This document shows positions 1 to 5,941 of a DNA stretch of 5,941 nucleotides, piece after piece. Made by a program: the position numbers and the translations under genes. The DNA lies in assembly GCA_913049565.1 (NCBI GenBank), contig CAJWZG010000174.1:1-5941 (forward strand), written 5' to 3'. The notes under the pieces were generated by a model that was not told the DNA's origin, made no database searches, and saw nothing but the letters and a program-made list of their open reading frames with translations. Source of the stretch: an uncultured Gammaproteobacteria bacterium. Its GTDB lineage: Bacteria; Pseudomonadota; Gammaproteobacteria; Pseudomonadales; Azotimanducaceae_A. Every line of letters begins with the position of its first letter. Positions within the stretch are counted from its first letter, which is position 1.

Positions 1-413
1 TACTGGTTTTGGCCATCTTGCACGTGTTTATCCCCAAGACACCTGTCTTAACTGCTATCTACTTGGGGGGCGCGCTGCTAGCACTTGCCAGTGTCAGGTC
101 AGAGATCAGTTTTCAGTGGGCGCGAGCATTCGCGGTGGCAACCGTCATTGCTATGTTCTTTTTCTTTGCTGCTTTTTTTCGGATCGTAGACCACTTTAAT
201 GACCAGTGGTATCGCGGGGGCATGATGCTCGAAGCCTTGGGCATGCTGATATCAGCGTTTGCGATGATTCCCGTTTTGTCCGTCTTCAGTTGCATTATGA
301 AAAGCGAAGGCCTTGAGGTTGGTGCGAGTGATAAAGCTCTGTTCGCCTGCCCAGAAGATATTGCCGAAAGCAGACAAAAGAATTCGGTTAGCGCCCAACT
401 CGTTGGCAAATAG
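1..413 (+). CDS. Small multi-spanning membrane protein of unknown function, 5' end outside the window
   Basis: The reading frame is open from the window edge (first full codon at 3) to the TAG at 411-413. The only early start is a TTG at 9 with no visible Shine-Dalgarno sequence, so the gene most likely begins upstream and is cut by the window. Counting from that TTG, 134 residues are visible, with three hydrophobic stretches at about 10-29, 39-62 and 72-97. The second contains a run of phenylalanines (MFFFFAAFF). A polar tail of about 37 residues follows, which has no motif I recognise. This implies an inner-membrane protein with at least three spans. The layout loosely recalls small DUF4345-like membrane proteins, but I cannot assign it. 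It ends only 9 nt from the stop codon of the convergent RNase J-like gene, and no hairpin terminator is visible between them. Confidence 0.6.
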   Translation, partial: LVLAILHVFIPKTPVLTAIYLGGALLALASVRSEISFQWARAFAVATVIAMFFFFAAFFRIVDHFNDQWYRGGMMLEALGMLISAFAMIPVLSVFSCIMKSEGLEVGASDKALFACPEDIAESRQKNSVSAQLVGK

Positions 414-422
414 ATAAACCGG

Positions 423-1763
423 CTATACCCGCTTCAACTGGCCTCGGTCATCGACGAGCCGACCGACAGGGACCGCCGAGCGCATCACACTTGGCATCGG
501 CGCGATCCGAAACAAGTCGCCATTCTGCCCGACTAGTTGGCGTTCAACGCCACTGGCTTTCGCTAATCGCGCATTTTTCTGCATATGCTGTTTTTCACCG
601 TGTACCGGTATAGCAAGTTTTGGCGCTAGCCAACGGTACATATGCGTTAGCTCGTCAGCATTGGGGTGGCCTGAAGCGTGCAGTGGTAGATTGCTTTGGT
701 CTGAGTGGATGATATCAATCCCTGTTGCAAGGAAATTAGCCTCCATAGCAGCGATCCGCTGTTCATTACCGGGGATTGCTTTAGCGCTGAAAATAACTCG
801 GTCGCCCTCCGTTAACTCTAGTGATGGGTGCCTGTTGGTCGCCAAGCGGGTTAGCGCCGCGCCAGGCTCTCCCTGACTTCCAGTGGCCAAAATCATGACT
901 TCCTTCGGTGGTAGGTATCCCAGGTCGTTTGGCGGGATTGGGTTGAAGTCCTCCGCTAAATAGCCACAGGACTTAGCAGCCGCGGCCATCGCGATCAGGG
1001 AGCGGCCGAGTAAACACAAATATCGGCCACTTTCGTTAGCCACCTGCCCCAAAGTTTGGAGTCTTGCGATGTTGCTTGCAAAGCAGCCTATCGCCACCCG
1101 CCCCTGGCTGTTGGAGACGAGTTCCAAGAGTCCTTCGTACAGGTCGCCCTCAGATAACGAATGGCCTGAATTGAGGGCGTTGGTGGAGTCACAGACGACG
1201 GCATCGATGGGTTTATCAGCCAAGGCTTGCCAAAGTGGTTGATCAAAGCTAGCCCCGACAACTGGCCGCGAATCGATTTTCCAGTCGGCGGTATGCACGA
1301 CTCGGCAAGCACCGGTTTCAATAAGCAAGCCATGAGTTTCTGGGGTTGAATGCGTGATTGGCAGCCAGTGCAAGCTGAATGGCCCTAGAGTCAGGCTGCT
1401 TTGCGGGTCGATTACCCTGACCAAGGCGTTGCAACTGGCCTCCCTTAGCTTCGGTCTCAGCACTGCGGCAGTAAACGCAGTGGTGTAAATCGGGCATTTA
1501 AGCTGATCTGCGAGGTAAGGTAGTGCTCCGATGTGATCCATGTGTGCGTGGGTGGCAACGATACCAACCAAACTATCCGCTCGGTCGACGATAAACTGAG
1601 GATCCGGCATTTGAACTTCGTTGCCGTTCGCGGTCTCTTCGAAAGTAACGCCGCAATCCACCATCAGCCAGCGACCGTCATGGCCAAATAAATTTAGGTT
1701 CATTCCAATTTCGCCACAGCCACCCAGCGGTATGAACCAAAAGTCTTCGATACCGGGTGTCAT
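423..1763 (-). CDS. rnj: RNase J-like metallo-beta-lactamase/beta-CASP ribonuclease, short form
   Basis: The 446-residue product is expected to be a cytoplasmic, zinc-dependent RNase with endonuclease and 5'-3' exonuclease activity. Motif 1 is the Asp of MVDCG (D36). Motif 2 is HAHMDH (H72, H74, D76, H77). Motif 3 is the His of ITHST (H138), and motif 4 is the Asp of HTADWKID (D160). The beta-CASP region follows, with CDSTN (D192), HASGHPN (H362, H366) and IPVHGE (H388). The H366-H388 spacing of 22 equals that of H368 and H390 in Bacillus RNase J1. All expected catalytic residues are present. RNase J1 has about 555 residues, so the C-terminal domain of roughly 100 residues is missing here; the frame ends normally, with no sign of a frameshift. 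The ATG at 1763 is preceded by a weak AGGCGG. It lies 43 nt downstream of ispB on the same strand, so cotranscription is likely. The family call is firm. The RNA substrates, and whether the short form acts like full-length RNase J, are unknown. Confidence 0.88.
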   Translation of the reverse strand: MTPGIEDFWFIPLGGCGEIGMNLNLFGHDGRWLMVDCGVTFEETANGNEVQMPDPQFIVDRADSLVGIVATHAHMDHIGALPYLADQLKCPIYTTAFTAAVLRPKLREASCNALVRVIDPQSSLTLGPFSLHWLPITHSTPETHGLLIETGACRVVHTADWKIDSRPVVGASFDQPLWQALADKPIDAVVCDSTNALNSGHSLSEGDLYEGLLELVSNSQGRVAIGCFASNIARLQTLGQVANESGRYLCLLGRSLIAMAAAAKSCGYLAEDFNPIPPNDLGYLPPKEVMILATGSQGEPGAALTRLATNRHPSLELTEGDRVIFSAKAIPGNEQRIAAMEANFLATGIDIIHSDQSNLPLHASGHPNADELTHMYRWLAPKLAIPVHGEKQHMQKNARLAKASGVERQLVGQNGDLFRIAPMPSVMRSAVPVGRLVDDRGQLKRV

Positions 1764-1806
1764 CGATGGTTAGTCCGCCTGTGTATGGGTGACAGATGTT
1801 GGCTCA

Positions 1807-2835
1807 TCAAGTTAGGCGCGATAGGGAGTAGTCGGCCAGTTTTCTCATCGCATGCTGGTAAGGGCTGCCGCGCAAAATTTCTAGCTGCTCGATGGCTAGG
1901 TTGCCTTCCCTGACTGCTCTTTCTCGGGTGTAGTCAAGAGCACCGCAATCTTTAACAATCCGAGAAATGTCTTCGATTCGTTCACAAGATCGGTCGCTAA
2001 TCGCTTGGCGGATCAACGCTCTATGGCCTTCAGGGGCAGTTTTTAGCGCTTGAATTAAAGGCAGCGTCAGCTTGCCTTCGGCCAGATCGTCGCCAACGTT
2101 CTTGCCCATAGTATGAGTATCGCCAGCGTAGTCGAGCCAGTCATCAATCAGCTGGTAGGCCATTCCAAAGTGCAGCCCAAAGTGCCGTAGCGCCGTGATC
2201 TCTTCTTGTGTACCAGAGCTAGCGGCGAGCAACGCACCGGTGCAGGATGCCGCCTCGAATAACAGCGCAGTTTTGCAGCGAATAACCTCTCGGTAATCGG
2301 CTTCATCCATTTCGCAGTTGCCAATATTGGCCAGTTGCATCACCTCGCCTTCCGCGATGGTGTTGGTCGCCTTGGCCAGTATCGCCATAATGTCCAGGTC
2401 AGCCAGTTCAACCATTAGCTGAAAAGCTCGCGAGTAAAGGAAATCGCCCACAAGGACACTGGGGGCATTGCCCCATTTATCGTTGGCCGTTGCTCTGCCG
2501 CGACGCAGCGAGGAGTGGTCTACAACGTCATCGTGCAGCAGTGTCGCAGTGTGCAAAAATTCGATGATGGCAGCGAGCTTGATATGTCCATTGCCCTGAT
2601 AACCCAAAGCTTGGCAGCTAAGCAGCACCAGCATGGGACGCAAACGCTTACCTCCGCTCTCGACGATGTAGCGACCGATATCTTCGACCATCTCCACATC
2701 CGACGTGAGTTGCCTCGGAATCAGGTTATTCACATGCGCAAAATCTTCAGCCACCAGTTGATAGATTTCCGACAGCGCGTCGCTTGTCGATGCTTCAGTA
2801 TGGGCAAACACAGTGTTGCTATTAGATGCTGTCAT
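1807..2835 (-). CDS. ispB: Long-chain polyprenyl (probably octaprenyl) diphosphate synthase
   Basis: This trans-prenyltransferase adds isopentenyl diphosphate units to farnesyl diphosphate to make the quinone side chain, probably C40 for ubiquinone-8. From the ATG at 2835 it has 342 residues, against 323 in E. coli IspB. Visible motifs are GGKRLRP (61-67), the first Asp-rich motif DDVVD in LLHDDVVD (102-106), a conserved KT (188-189), the second Asp-rich motif DDWLD (231-235) and GKNVGDDLAEGK (244-255). A small Ala lies five residues before the first Asp-rich motif, as in E. coli IspB, which fits a long product. An alternative GTG at 2862 would add nine residues. I prefer the ATG because the extra residues have no counterpart in homologues; neither start has a strong Shine-Dalgarno sequence. 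Even from the ATG there is an extra N-terminal stretch of about 18 residues, so the start is less certain than the identity. The RNase J-like gene follows at 43 nt. Confidence 0.93.
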   Translation of the reverse strand: MTASNSNTVFAHTEASTSDALSEIYQLVAEDFAHVNNLIPRQLTSDVEMVEDIGRYIVESGGKRLRPMLVLLSCQALGYQGNGHIKLAAIIEFLHTATLLHDDVVDHSSLRRGRATANDKWGNAPSVLVGDFLYSRAFQLMVELADLDIMAILAKATNTIAEGEVMQLANIGNCEMDEADYREVIRCKTALLFEAASCTGALLAASSGTQEEITALRHFGLHFGMAYQLIDDWLDYAGDTHTMGKNVGDDLAEGKLTLPLIQALKTAPEGHRALIRQAISDRSCERIEDISRIVKDCGALDYTRERAVREGNLAIEQLEILRGSPYQHAMRKLADYSLSRLT

Positions 2836-2902
2836 AAACGCAATCGCTGCCAGTTTTTGCACTTTGCTTGGGGTGCTAAAAGATGCATGAATGTGTGACC
2901 GT

Positions 2903-2932
2903 GTTATCGCGAGGTAAACTAAACGCCCTCAA
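2903..2932 (-). promoter_or_regulatory. Candidate sigma-70 promoter for ispB
   Basis: On the minus strand, TTGAGG (2932-2927) and GATAAC (2908-2903) are separated by 18 nt. Each matches four of six consensus bases. The -10 lies about 68 nt upstream of the ATG at 2835. This is the best pair I found upstream of ispB, but such partial matches are common by chance. Confidence 0.35.
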
Positions 2933-3022
2933 CTGAGTGTAAGCCATTATTTGTTGTTTCGATGGCCGACTGAGGCGGAAAAGTATAACCAGATCGTCGA
3001 TGTTAGTCGTTGCAAATTTGCT

Positions 3023-3043
3023 CGGCTAGTATGACACCAGCCG
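3023..3043. promoter_or_regulatory. Dyad with LysR-type T-N11-A architecture, possible operator of the monooxygenase gene
   Basis: CGGCT (3023-3027) and AGCCG (3039-3043) are perfect inverted arms separated by exactly 11 nt, giving the T-N11-A core typical of LysR-family binding sites. The centre (3033) is about 63 nt upstream of the start site implied by the candidate extended -10 at 3081-3089. LysR recognition sites usually lie near -65. No LysR-type gene is in the window, and five-base arms can arise by chance. Confidence 0.3.
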
Positions 3044-3080
3044 CAGGGTCGGTTTAGCTTTAGCGAATCTTCGATTTCTG

Positions 3081-3089
3081 TGTGGTAAT
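3081..3089 (+). promoter_or_regulatory. Possible extended -10 element of the monooxygenase gene
   Basis: TGTGGTAAT combines a TG extension with GGTAAT, a four-of-six match to TATAAT. No good -35 accompanies it. A tandem TTTAGC repeat (3053-3064) lies upstream but is spaced 19 nt away. A second -10-like hexamer, TATAAC at 2984-2989, also lacks a convincing -35. A start near 3096 would leave a leader of about 26 nt. Confidence 0.2.
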
Positions 3090-3121
3090 TTGCCAAGCCA
3101 CTGCAACGATCGGGTTTCACT

Positions 3122-4747
3122 ATGACAATTTCAAAACGCTGCGTGCCCGAAAGCTCACTTGATGTGATCGTCATTGGCGCGGGCGTGAGTGGGCTTTATG
3201 CAATACACCACCTGAGAGATGAGTTAGGGCTTAATGTTCTCGCCTTTGACGGAGCCAGCGGTGTAGGGGGGACATGGTGGTACAACCGCTATCCGGGCGC
3301 ACGCGTCGACGCACCGAGCAGTCCCTTCTATGCGTACACATTTTCCCAAGAGCTCGCAGACGAGTGGCGTTGGAGTGAAACTCAAAGCACGAGCGAGCAA
3401 GTTAGGGCTTATTTGGAACATGTGGCAGATCGATTTGATTTATGCCGCAGCATTCAATTCGAAACATGGGTTGAGGATTCTCAATACGATGCAGCTGAGC
3501 AGCGCTGGATCGTAACAACCCAAAAAGGTGAGGAATTTTCTGCACGGTATCTGATCTGCGCCGTTGGGGCTTTGTTTGTGGCTCACAAACCCGATTACCC
3601 GGGCATCGATGACTTTGATGGTGAGTGCTACCACACTGGACGTTGGCCTCACGAGTCCGTGGCTTTTGCTGGCAAGCGTGTCGGCGTCATAGGCACTGGT
3701 TCGTCAGGCATTCAGGCAATACCAGAGATCGCGCGCAAGGCAGCTCACGTTACGGTGTTTCAGCGCACGCCCCAATACGCACTGCCAGCGCGCAACAAGA
3801 CGATGACAGACGCGGACAGCGAAGAATATCAACGCGACTGGGAAAACCATCGCCGATCAATGCGCAGGCGTGGTGGGTGGCCGTTTGCAACGACAAAGTT
3901 GCGCTATACAGACGCGACCTCCGCCGAGCGACATCGACGCTTCGACGAAATGTGGCAGCTTGGCGGCATTAACTTATTGATTAATAGCTTTGTCGGTGCG
4001 GTTGTTGATCCTACGCTTAACGAAGAGATTTCCGATTTTGTTCGGGACAAGATTCGTGCAGCTGTAGAGGATCCTGAGACCGCCGAAAAACTGATGCCAA
4101 GTTACCATATCGGCACTAAGCGCATGATTTTAGACAACGGCTATTTCGAGACCTATAACCGTAAGAATGTGGATTTGGTCGACTTGCGGTCAGATCCCAT
4201 CCAGTCGTTTACCTCATCGGGTGTGCGAACAGCAAACGCAGAACACAGGATAGATATTTTGGTACTGGCAACCGGCTATGACGCAGTAAGCGGGTCGATG
4301 TTGAATCTCAATCCCAAGGGTCGCGATGGGGTTAGACTAGAAGACAAATGGAATAATCGTTTTGATACGCACTTTGGTATTAGCGTCGCAGGATTTCCAA
4401 ATTTGTTCATGATTCAAGGCCCCGGCTCGCCAGGAGTATTTTTCTCTATGCCGCTAGGTGCTGAGCTGCAAGTGCAGTGGGTAGGGAAGTGCATACGTCA
4501 CCTAGCAGCGCATGGCTACGGGACAATTGAAACAACTGAAGCGGCCGAAGATGCATGGGATAGCCAAATACAAAGCATCGCGGAGCGCACGCTGTACCCC
4601 AAAACTAATTCATGGTATCTGGGCGCCAATATTCCGGGCAAACCGCGGCAATTCTTGGGTCACCTGAAGGGGTCTCAGTATTTTGATCAAATTTCTGAAT
4701 CGGCAGAGCAAGGGTTCCAAGATTTTGTCTTTGAAGCCGCCAAGTAA
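3122..4747 (+). CDS. Type I Baeyer-Villiger-like flavin monooxygenase (FAD- and NADPH-dependent)
   Basis: The 541-residue product is predicted to insert one oxygen atom from O2 into a ketone or aldehyde, giving an ester or lactone, using FAD and NADPH. It has an N-terminal FAD Rossmann motif, VIGAGVSG (17-24), then GGTWWYNRYPGARVD (49-63). The family fingerprint FxGxxxHxxxWP is matched exactly by FDGECYHTGRWP (165-176). A second, NADPH-binding Rossmann motif, GTGSSG (191-196), follows. GTKRMIL holds R334, which aligns with the catalytic Arg of phenylacetone monooxygenase (R337). VLATGYDA (381-388), a GPGSP loop (433-437) and the C-terminal GANIPGKPR segment complete the pattern. The length is close to that of cyclohexanone and phenylacetone monooxygenases, so the gene looks whole. 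The ATG is the first possible start after an in-frame TAA at 3086-3088; no clear Shine-Dalgarno sequence precedes it. No terminator follows. The substrate cannot be read from the sequence, since ketones, steroids and terpenoids are all possible in this family. The gene lies between ispB and rplU, with no catabolic partner visible. Confidence 0.92.
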   Translation: MTISKRCVPESSLDVIVIGAGVSGLYAIHHLRDELGLNVLAFDGASGVGGTWWYNRYPGARVDAPSSPFYAYTFSQELADEWRWSETQSTSEQVRAYLEHVADRFDLCRSIQFETWVEDSQYDAAEQRWIVTTQKGEEFSARYLICAVGALFVAHKPDYPGIDDFDGECYHTGRWPHESVAFAGKRVGVIGTGSSGIQAIPEIARKAAHVTVFQRTPQYALPARNKTMTDADSEEYQRDWENHRRSMRRRGGWPFATTKLRYTDATSAERHRRFDEMWQLGGINLLINSFVGAVVDPTLNEEISDFVRDKIRAAVEDPETAEKLMPSYHIGTKRMILDNGYFETYNRKNVDLVDLRSDPIQSFTSSGVRTANAEHRIDILVLATGYDAVSGSMLNLNPKGRDGVRLEDKWNNRFDTHFGISVAGFPNLFMIQGPGSPGVFFSMPLGAELQVQWVGKCIRHLAAHGYGTIETTEAAEDAWDSQIQSIAERTLYPKTNSWYLGANIPGKPRQFLGHLKGSQYFDQISESAEQGFQDFVFEAAK

Positions 4748-5022
4748 ATCTGCTCAAGGTCTATCTGTGCTGTAACAATTCGCATGGGCACGTTGTAATC
4801 GTAGTGGTCTACCCGTAGAATTTGCGCCTCGTCGAAAAGGGCAAGAAGAAATAGCTGCTCGCAAAGTCTTTAGTGTCGAGGACTACTACCCAAAACTGGT
4901 ACCCAAGAACATGGCATAGGAACACTGGGTAGGAAACGCAAGACGAAGCACGAATCGAAGACAGGTTGACGGTGCGAGAAAGATTTATAGACAGTGCGTG
5001 AAGGCTCTGTCTGGAGAAGAAG
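4748..5022. other. Spacer between the monooxygenase gene and rplU
   Basis: This 275-nt stretch holds no convincing gene. A plus-strand frame stays open from 4776 to a TAG at 4917-4919, but it has no ATG, GTG or TTG at its beginning. Just beyond the middle, TACCCAA occurs twice (4887-4893 and 4900-4906). CTACCCA (4886-4892) can pair with TGGGTAG (4926-4932) across a 33-nt loop. Near rplU, AGACAG (4989-4994) can pair with CTGTCT (5007-5012) immediately before the Shine-Dalgarno GGAGA. No intrinsic terminator is visible for the monooxygenase gene, so read-through into rplU is possible. Confidence 0.5.
4966..4993 (+). promoter_or_regulatory. Candidate sigma-70 promoter for rplU-rpmA
   Basis: TTGACG (4966-4971, five of six consensus bases) is followed after 16 nt by TAGACA (4988-4993, only three of six). 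A better -10-like hexamer, TATAGA at 4986-4991, is too close at 14 nt. Transcription from here would start near 5000 and give a leader of about 20 nt. The -35 is good and the -10 is weak. Confidence 0.38.
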
Positions 5023-5334
5023 ATGTTTGCAGTATTTCAAAGTGGCGGTAAGCAACACCGCGTAAGCGAAGGCGACGTGGTCAAGCTGGAGCTGCTCACG
5101 GCAGAGGCGGGTGAAGAAGTCGTTTTTGACAAAGTACTCTTGGTAGCAAATGGCGATGATGTCAATGTAGGGGCGCCCTATGTTGAGACAGGCAAAGTGG
5201 TCGGGGAAGTGGTACGCACGGATCGCGCGAAGAAAGTACGCATCATCAAATTTAAGCGTCGTAAGGACTTTCTGCGTCGCCAAGGCCACCGTCAATGGTT
5301 CACGGAAGTGAAAATTACAGGCATATCGGCTTAA
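5023..5334 (+). CDS. rplU: 50S ribosomal protein L21
   Basis: L21 binds 23S rRNA in the large ribosomal subunit. The product has 103 residues, the same as E. coli L21, and aligns with it from end to end. It begins [18 protein letters not shown]. The basic segment [19 protein letters not shown] and the ending VKITGISA are characteristic. The ATG at 5023 has a good Shine-Dalgarno GGAGA at 5013-5017, five nt away. It is the first gene of the conserved rplU-rpmA-obgE order. The spacer to rpmA is 105 nt, longer than the short gap usual in enterobacteria. Confidence 0.98.
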   Translation: MFAVFQSGGKQHRVSEGDVVKLELLTAEAGEEVVFDKVLLVANGDDVNVGAPYVETGKVVGEVVRTDRAKKVRIIKFKRRKDFLRRQGHRQWFTEVKITGISA

Positions 5335-5439
5335 AGTATTGACGTCAACGCGACGAGGTTAGCCCTGATCGGCATAGATTAACACCAAACGAGTAGCGTA
5401 AAGACAGCAGCGAAACAAACTGGGTGAGAAGAAAAACTC

Positions 5440-5700
5440 ATGGCACATAAAAAAGCAGGTGGTAGTACACGAAACGGTCGCGATTCAGAATCAAAACGAC
5501 TGGGCGTGAAGAAGTTTGGCGGGCAGCAAGTCATTGCTGGCAATATATTAGTGCGCCAGCGTGGCACAAAATTCCACCCCGGTGAAAACGTTGGCTGTGG
5601 TCGGGATCACACGTTGTTTGCCAAAGCCGATGGCCAGGTGCAGTTCACCATAAAAGGGCATCTTCGGCGCAAAACCATCAACGTTGTGCCGGTTGCCTGA
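5440..5700 (+). CDS. rpmA: 50S ribosomal protein L27
   Basis: L27 lies near the peptidyl transferase centre, where its flexible N-terminus reaches toward tRNA substrates. The 86-residue product is one residue longer than E. coli L27. It begins directly with the mature-type [19 protein letters not shown], so there is no N-terminal extension of the kind cleaved by Prp in Firmicutes. [15 protein letters not shown] and the later [12 protein letters not shown] are family hallmarks. The Shine-Dalgarno region is GGTGAGAAG (5423-5431), rather far from the ATG. The gene is probably cotranscribed with rplU. A strong terminator 50 nt after the stop separates it from obgE. Confidence 0.98.
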   Translation: MAHKKAGGSTRNGRDSESKRLGVKKFGGQQVIAGNILVRQRGTKFHPGENVGCGRDHTLFAKADGQVQFTIKGHLRRKTINVVPVA

Positions 5701-5750
5701 GCATTATATAGGTGCACAGCGCCGAGGTAGGGCGGCTACAAGGAATAGAT

Positions 5751-5775
5751 AAACCCCGCTACTGCGGGGTTTTTT
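5751..5775 (+). terminator. Intrinsic terminator after rpmA
   Basis: AAACCCCGC (5751-5759) and GCGGGGTTT (5764-5772) form a perfect nine-base-pair stem around the loop TACT. A run of six T residues (5770-5775) begins in the 3' arm. The hairpin ends the rplU-rpmA transcript, or attenuates it if some polymerase continues into obgE. The 3' flank is not T-rich enough to suggest bidirectional use, and no leftward gene ends here. Confidence 0.93.
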
Positions 5776-5823
5776 GTATGCGCTGTTGGATCAGAAACTG
5801 TTGATGCGGGCGCCTCAAGGTGA

Positions 5824-5941
<118 letters not shown>

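Noticed and set aside
414..422. Bidirectional terminator between the convergent membrane protein and RNase J-like genes
   Set aside because: The gap is nine nt, and neither it nor the flanking bases forms a stem with a T-tract.
2836..2862. GTG at 2862 as the start of ispB, giving a signal-peptide-like N-terminus
   Set aside because: IspB is cytosolic, homologues lack these residues, and the GTG has no better ribosome binding site than the ATG at 2835.
2515..2898. Plus-strand open frame of 127 codons over the 5' part of ispB
   Set aside because: It is antisense to conserved ispB codons including the first Asp-rich motif, and its translation looks unlike a real protein.
2947..3174. Minus-strand open frame of 75 codons in the ispB-monooxygenase spacer
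   Set aside because: It overlaps the start of the monooxygenase gene, has no recognisable motif, and covers the region where that gene's promoter and operator should lie.
3625..3972. Plus-strand open frame of 115 codons inside the monooxygenase gene
   Set aside because: It lies in another frame of a gene with full family motifs, so it is a frame shadow and not evidence of a frameshift or overlapping gene.
4870..5295. Minus-strand open frame of 141 codons overlapping rplU
   Set aside because: It is antisense to most of a certain L21 gene, resembles no family I know, and is best explained as a shadow of the rplU coding strand.

Overview
The window is chromosomal DNA from a gammaproteobacterium. 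The evidence is the locus ispB (facing left) with rplU-rpmA-obgE (facing right), plus close similarity of the L21, L27 and Obg sequences to those of E. coli and Pseudomonas. An RNase J-like protein, which E. coli lacks, and a Baeyer-Villiger-type flavin monooxygenase would fit an environmental, perhaps marine, lineage. That placement is inference. The sequence does not fix the genus.

Layout, left to right. Positions 1-413 hold the 3' end of a rightward gene for a small membrane protein of unknown function. It converges on a leftward pair: ispB (1807-2835, long-chain polyprenyl diphosphate synthase) followed after 43 nt by an RNase J-like metallo-beta-lactamase/beta-CASP nuclease (423-1763). 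The pair is probably cotranscribed from a promoter near 2903-2932. Positions 2836-3121 form a divergent intergenic region. It contains a 21-bp dyad with the LysR-type T-N11-A spacing and weak candidate promoter elements. A complete type I Baeyer-Villiger monooxygenase-like gene (3122-4747) follows. A 275-nt spacer then leads into rplU (5023-5334), rpmA (5440-5700), a strong intrinsic terminator (5751-5775) and the first 38 codons of obgE (from 5827).

The core genes serve housekeeping roles: the quinone side chain (IspB), two 50S ribosomal proteins and the ribosome-assembly GTPase Obg. The RNase J-like protein probably acts in RNA processing or decay. The monooxygenase is the accessory element. 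It sits between ispB and rplU, which are usually direct neighbours in related bacteria, and no catabolic partner gene or regulator lies in the window.

I found no CRISPR array, tRNA, rRNA, insertion sequence or phage gene. Nothing here amounts to an undescribed multi-gene system. The best leads are the monooxygenase insertion with its possible LysR-type operator, the short RNase J next to ispB, and the matching leader sequences of rplU and rpmA.
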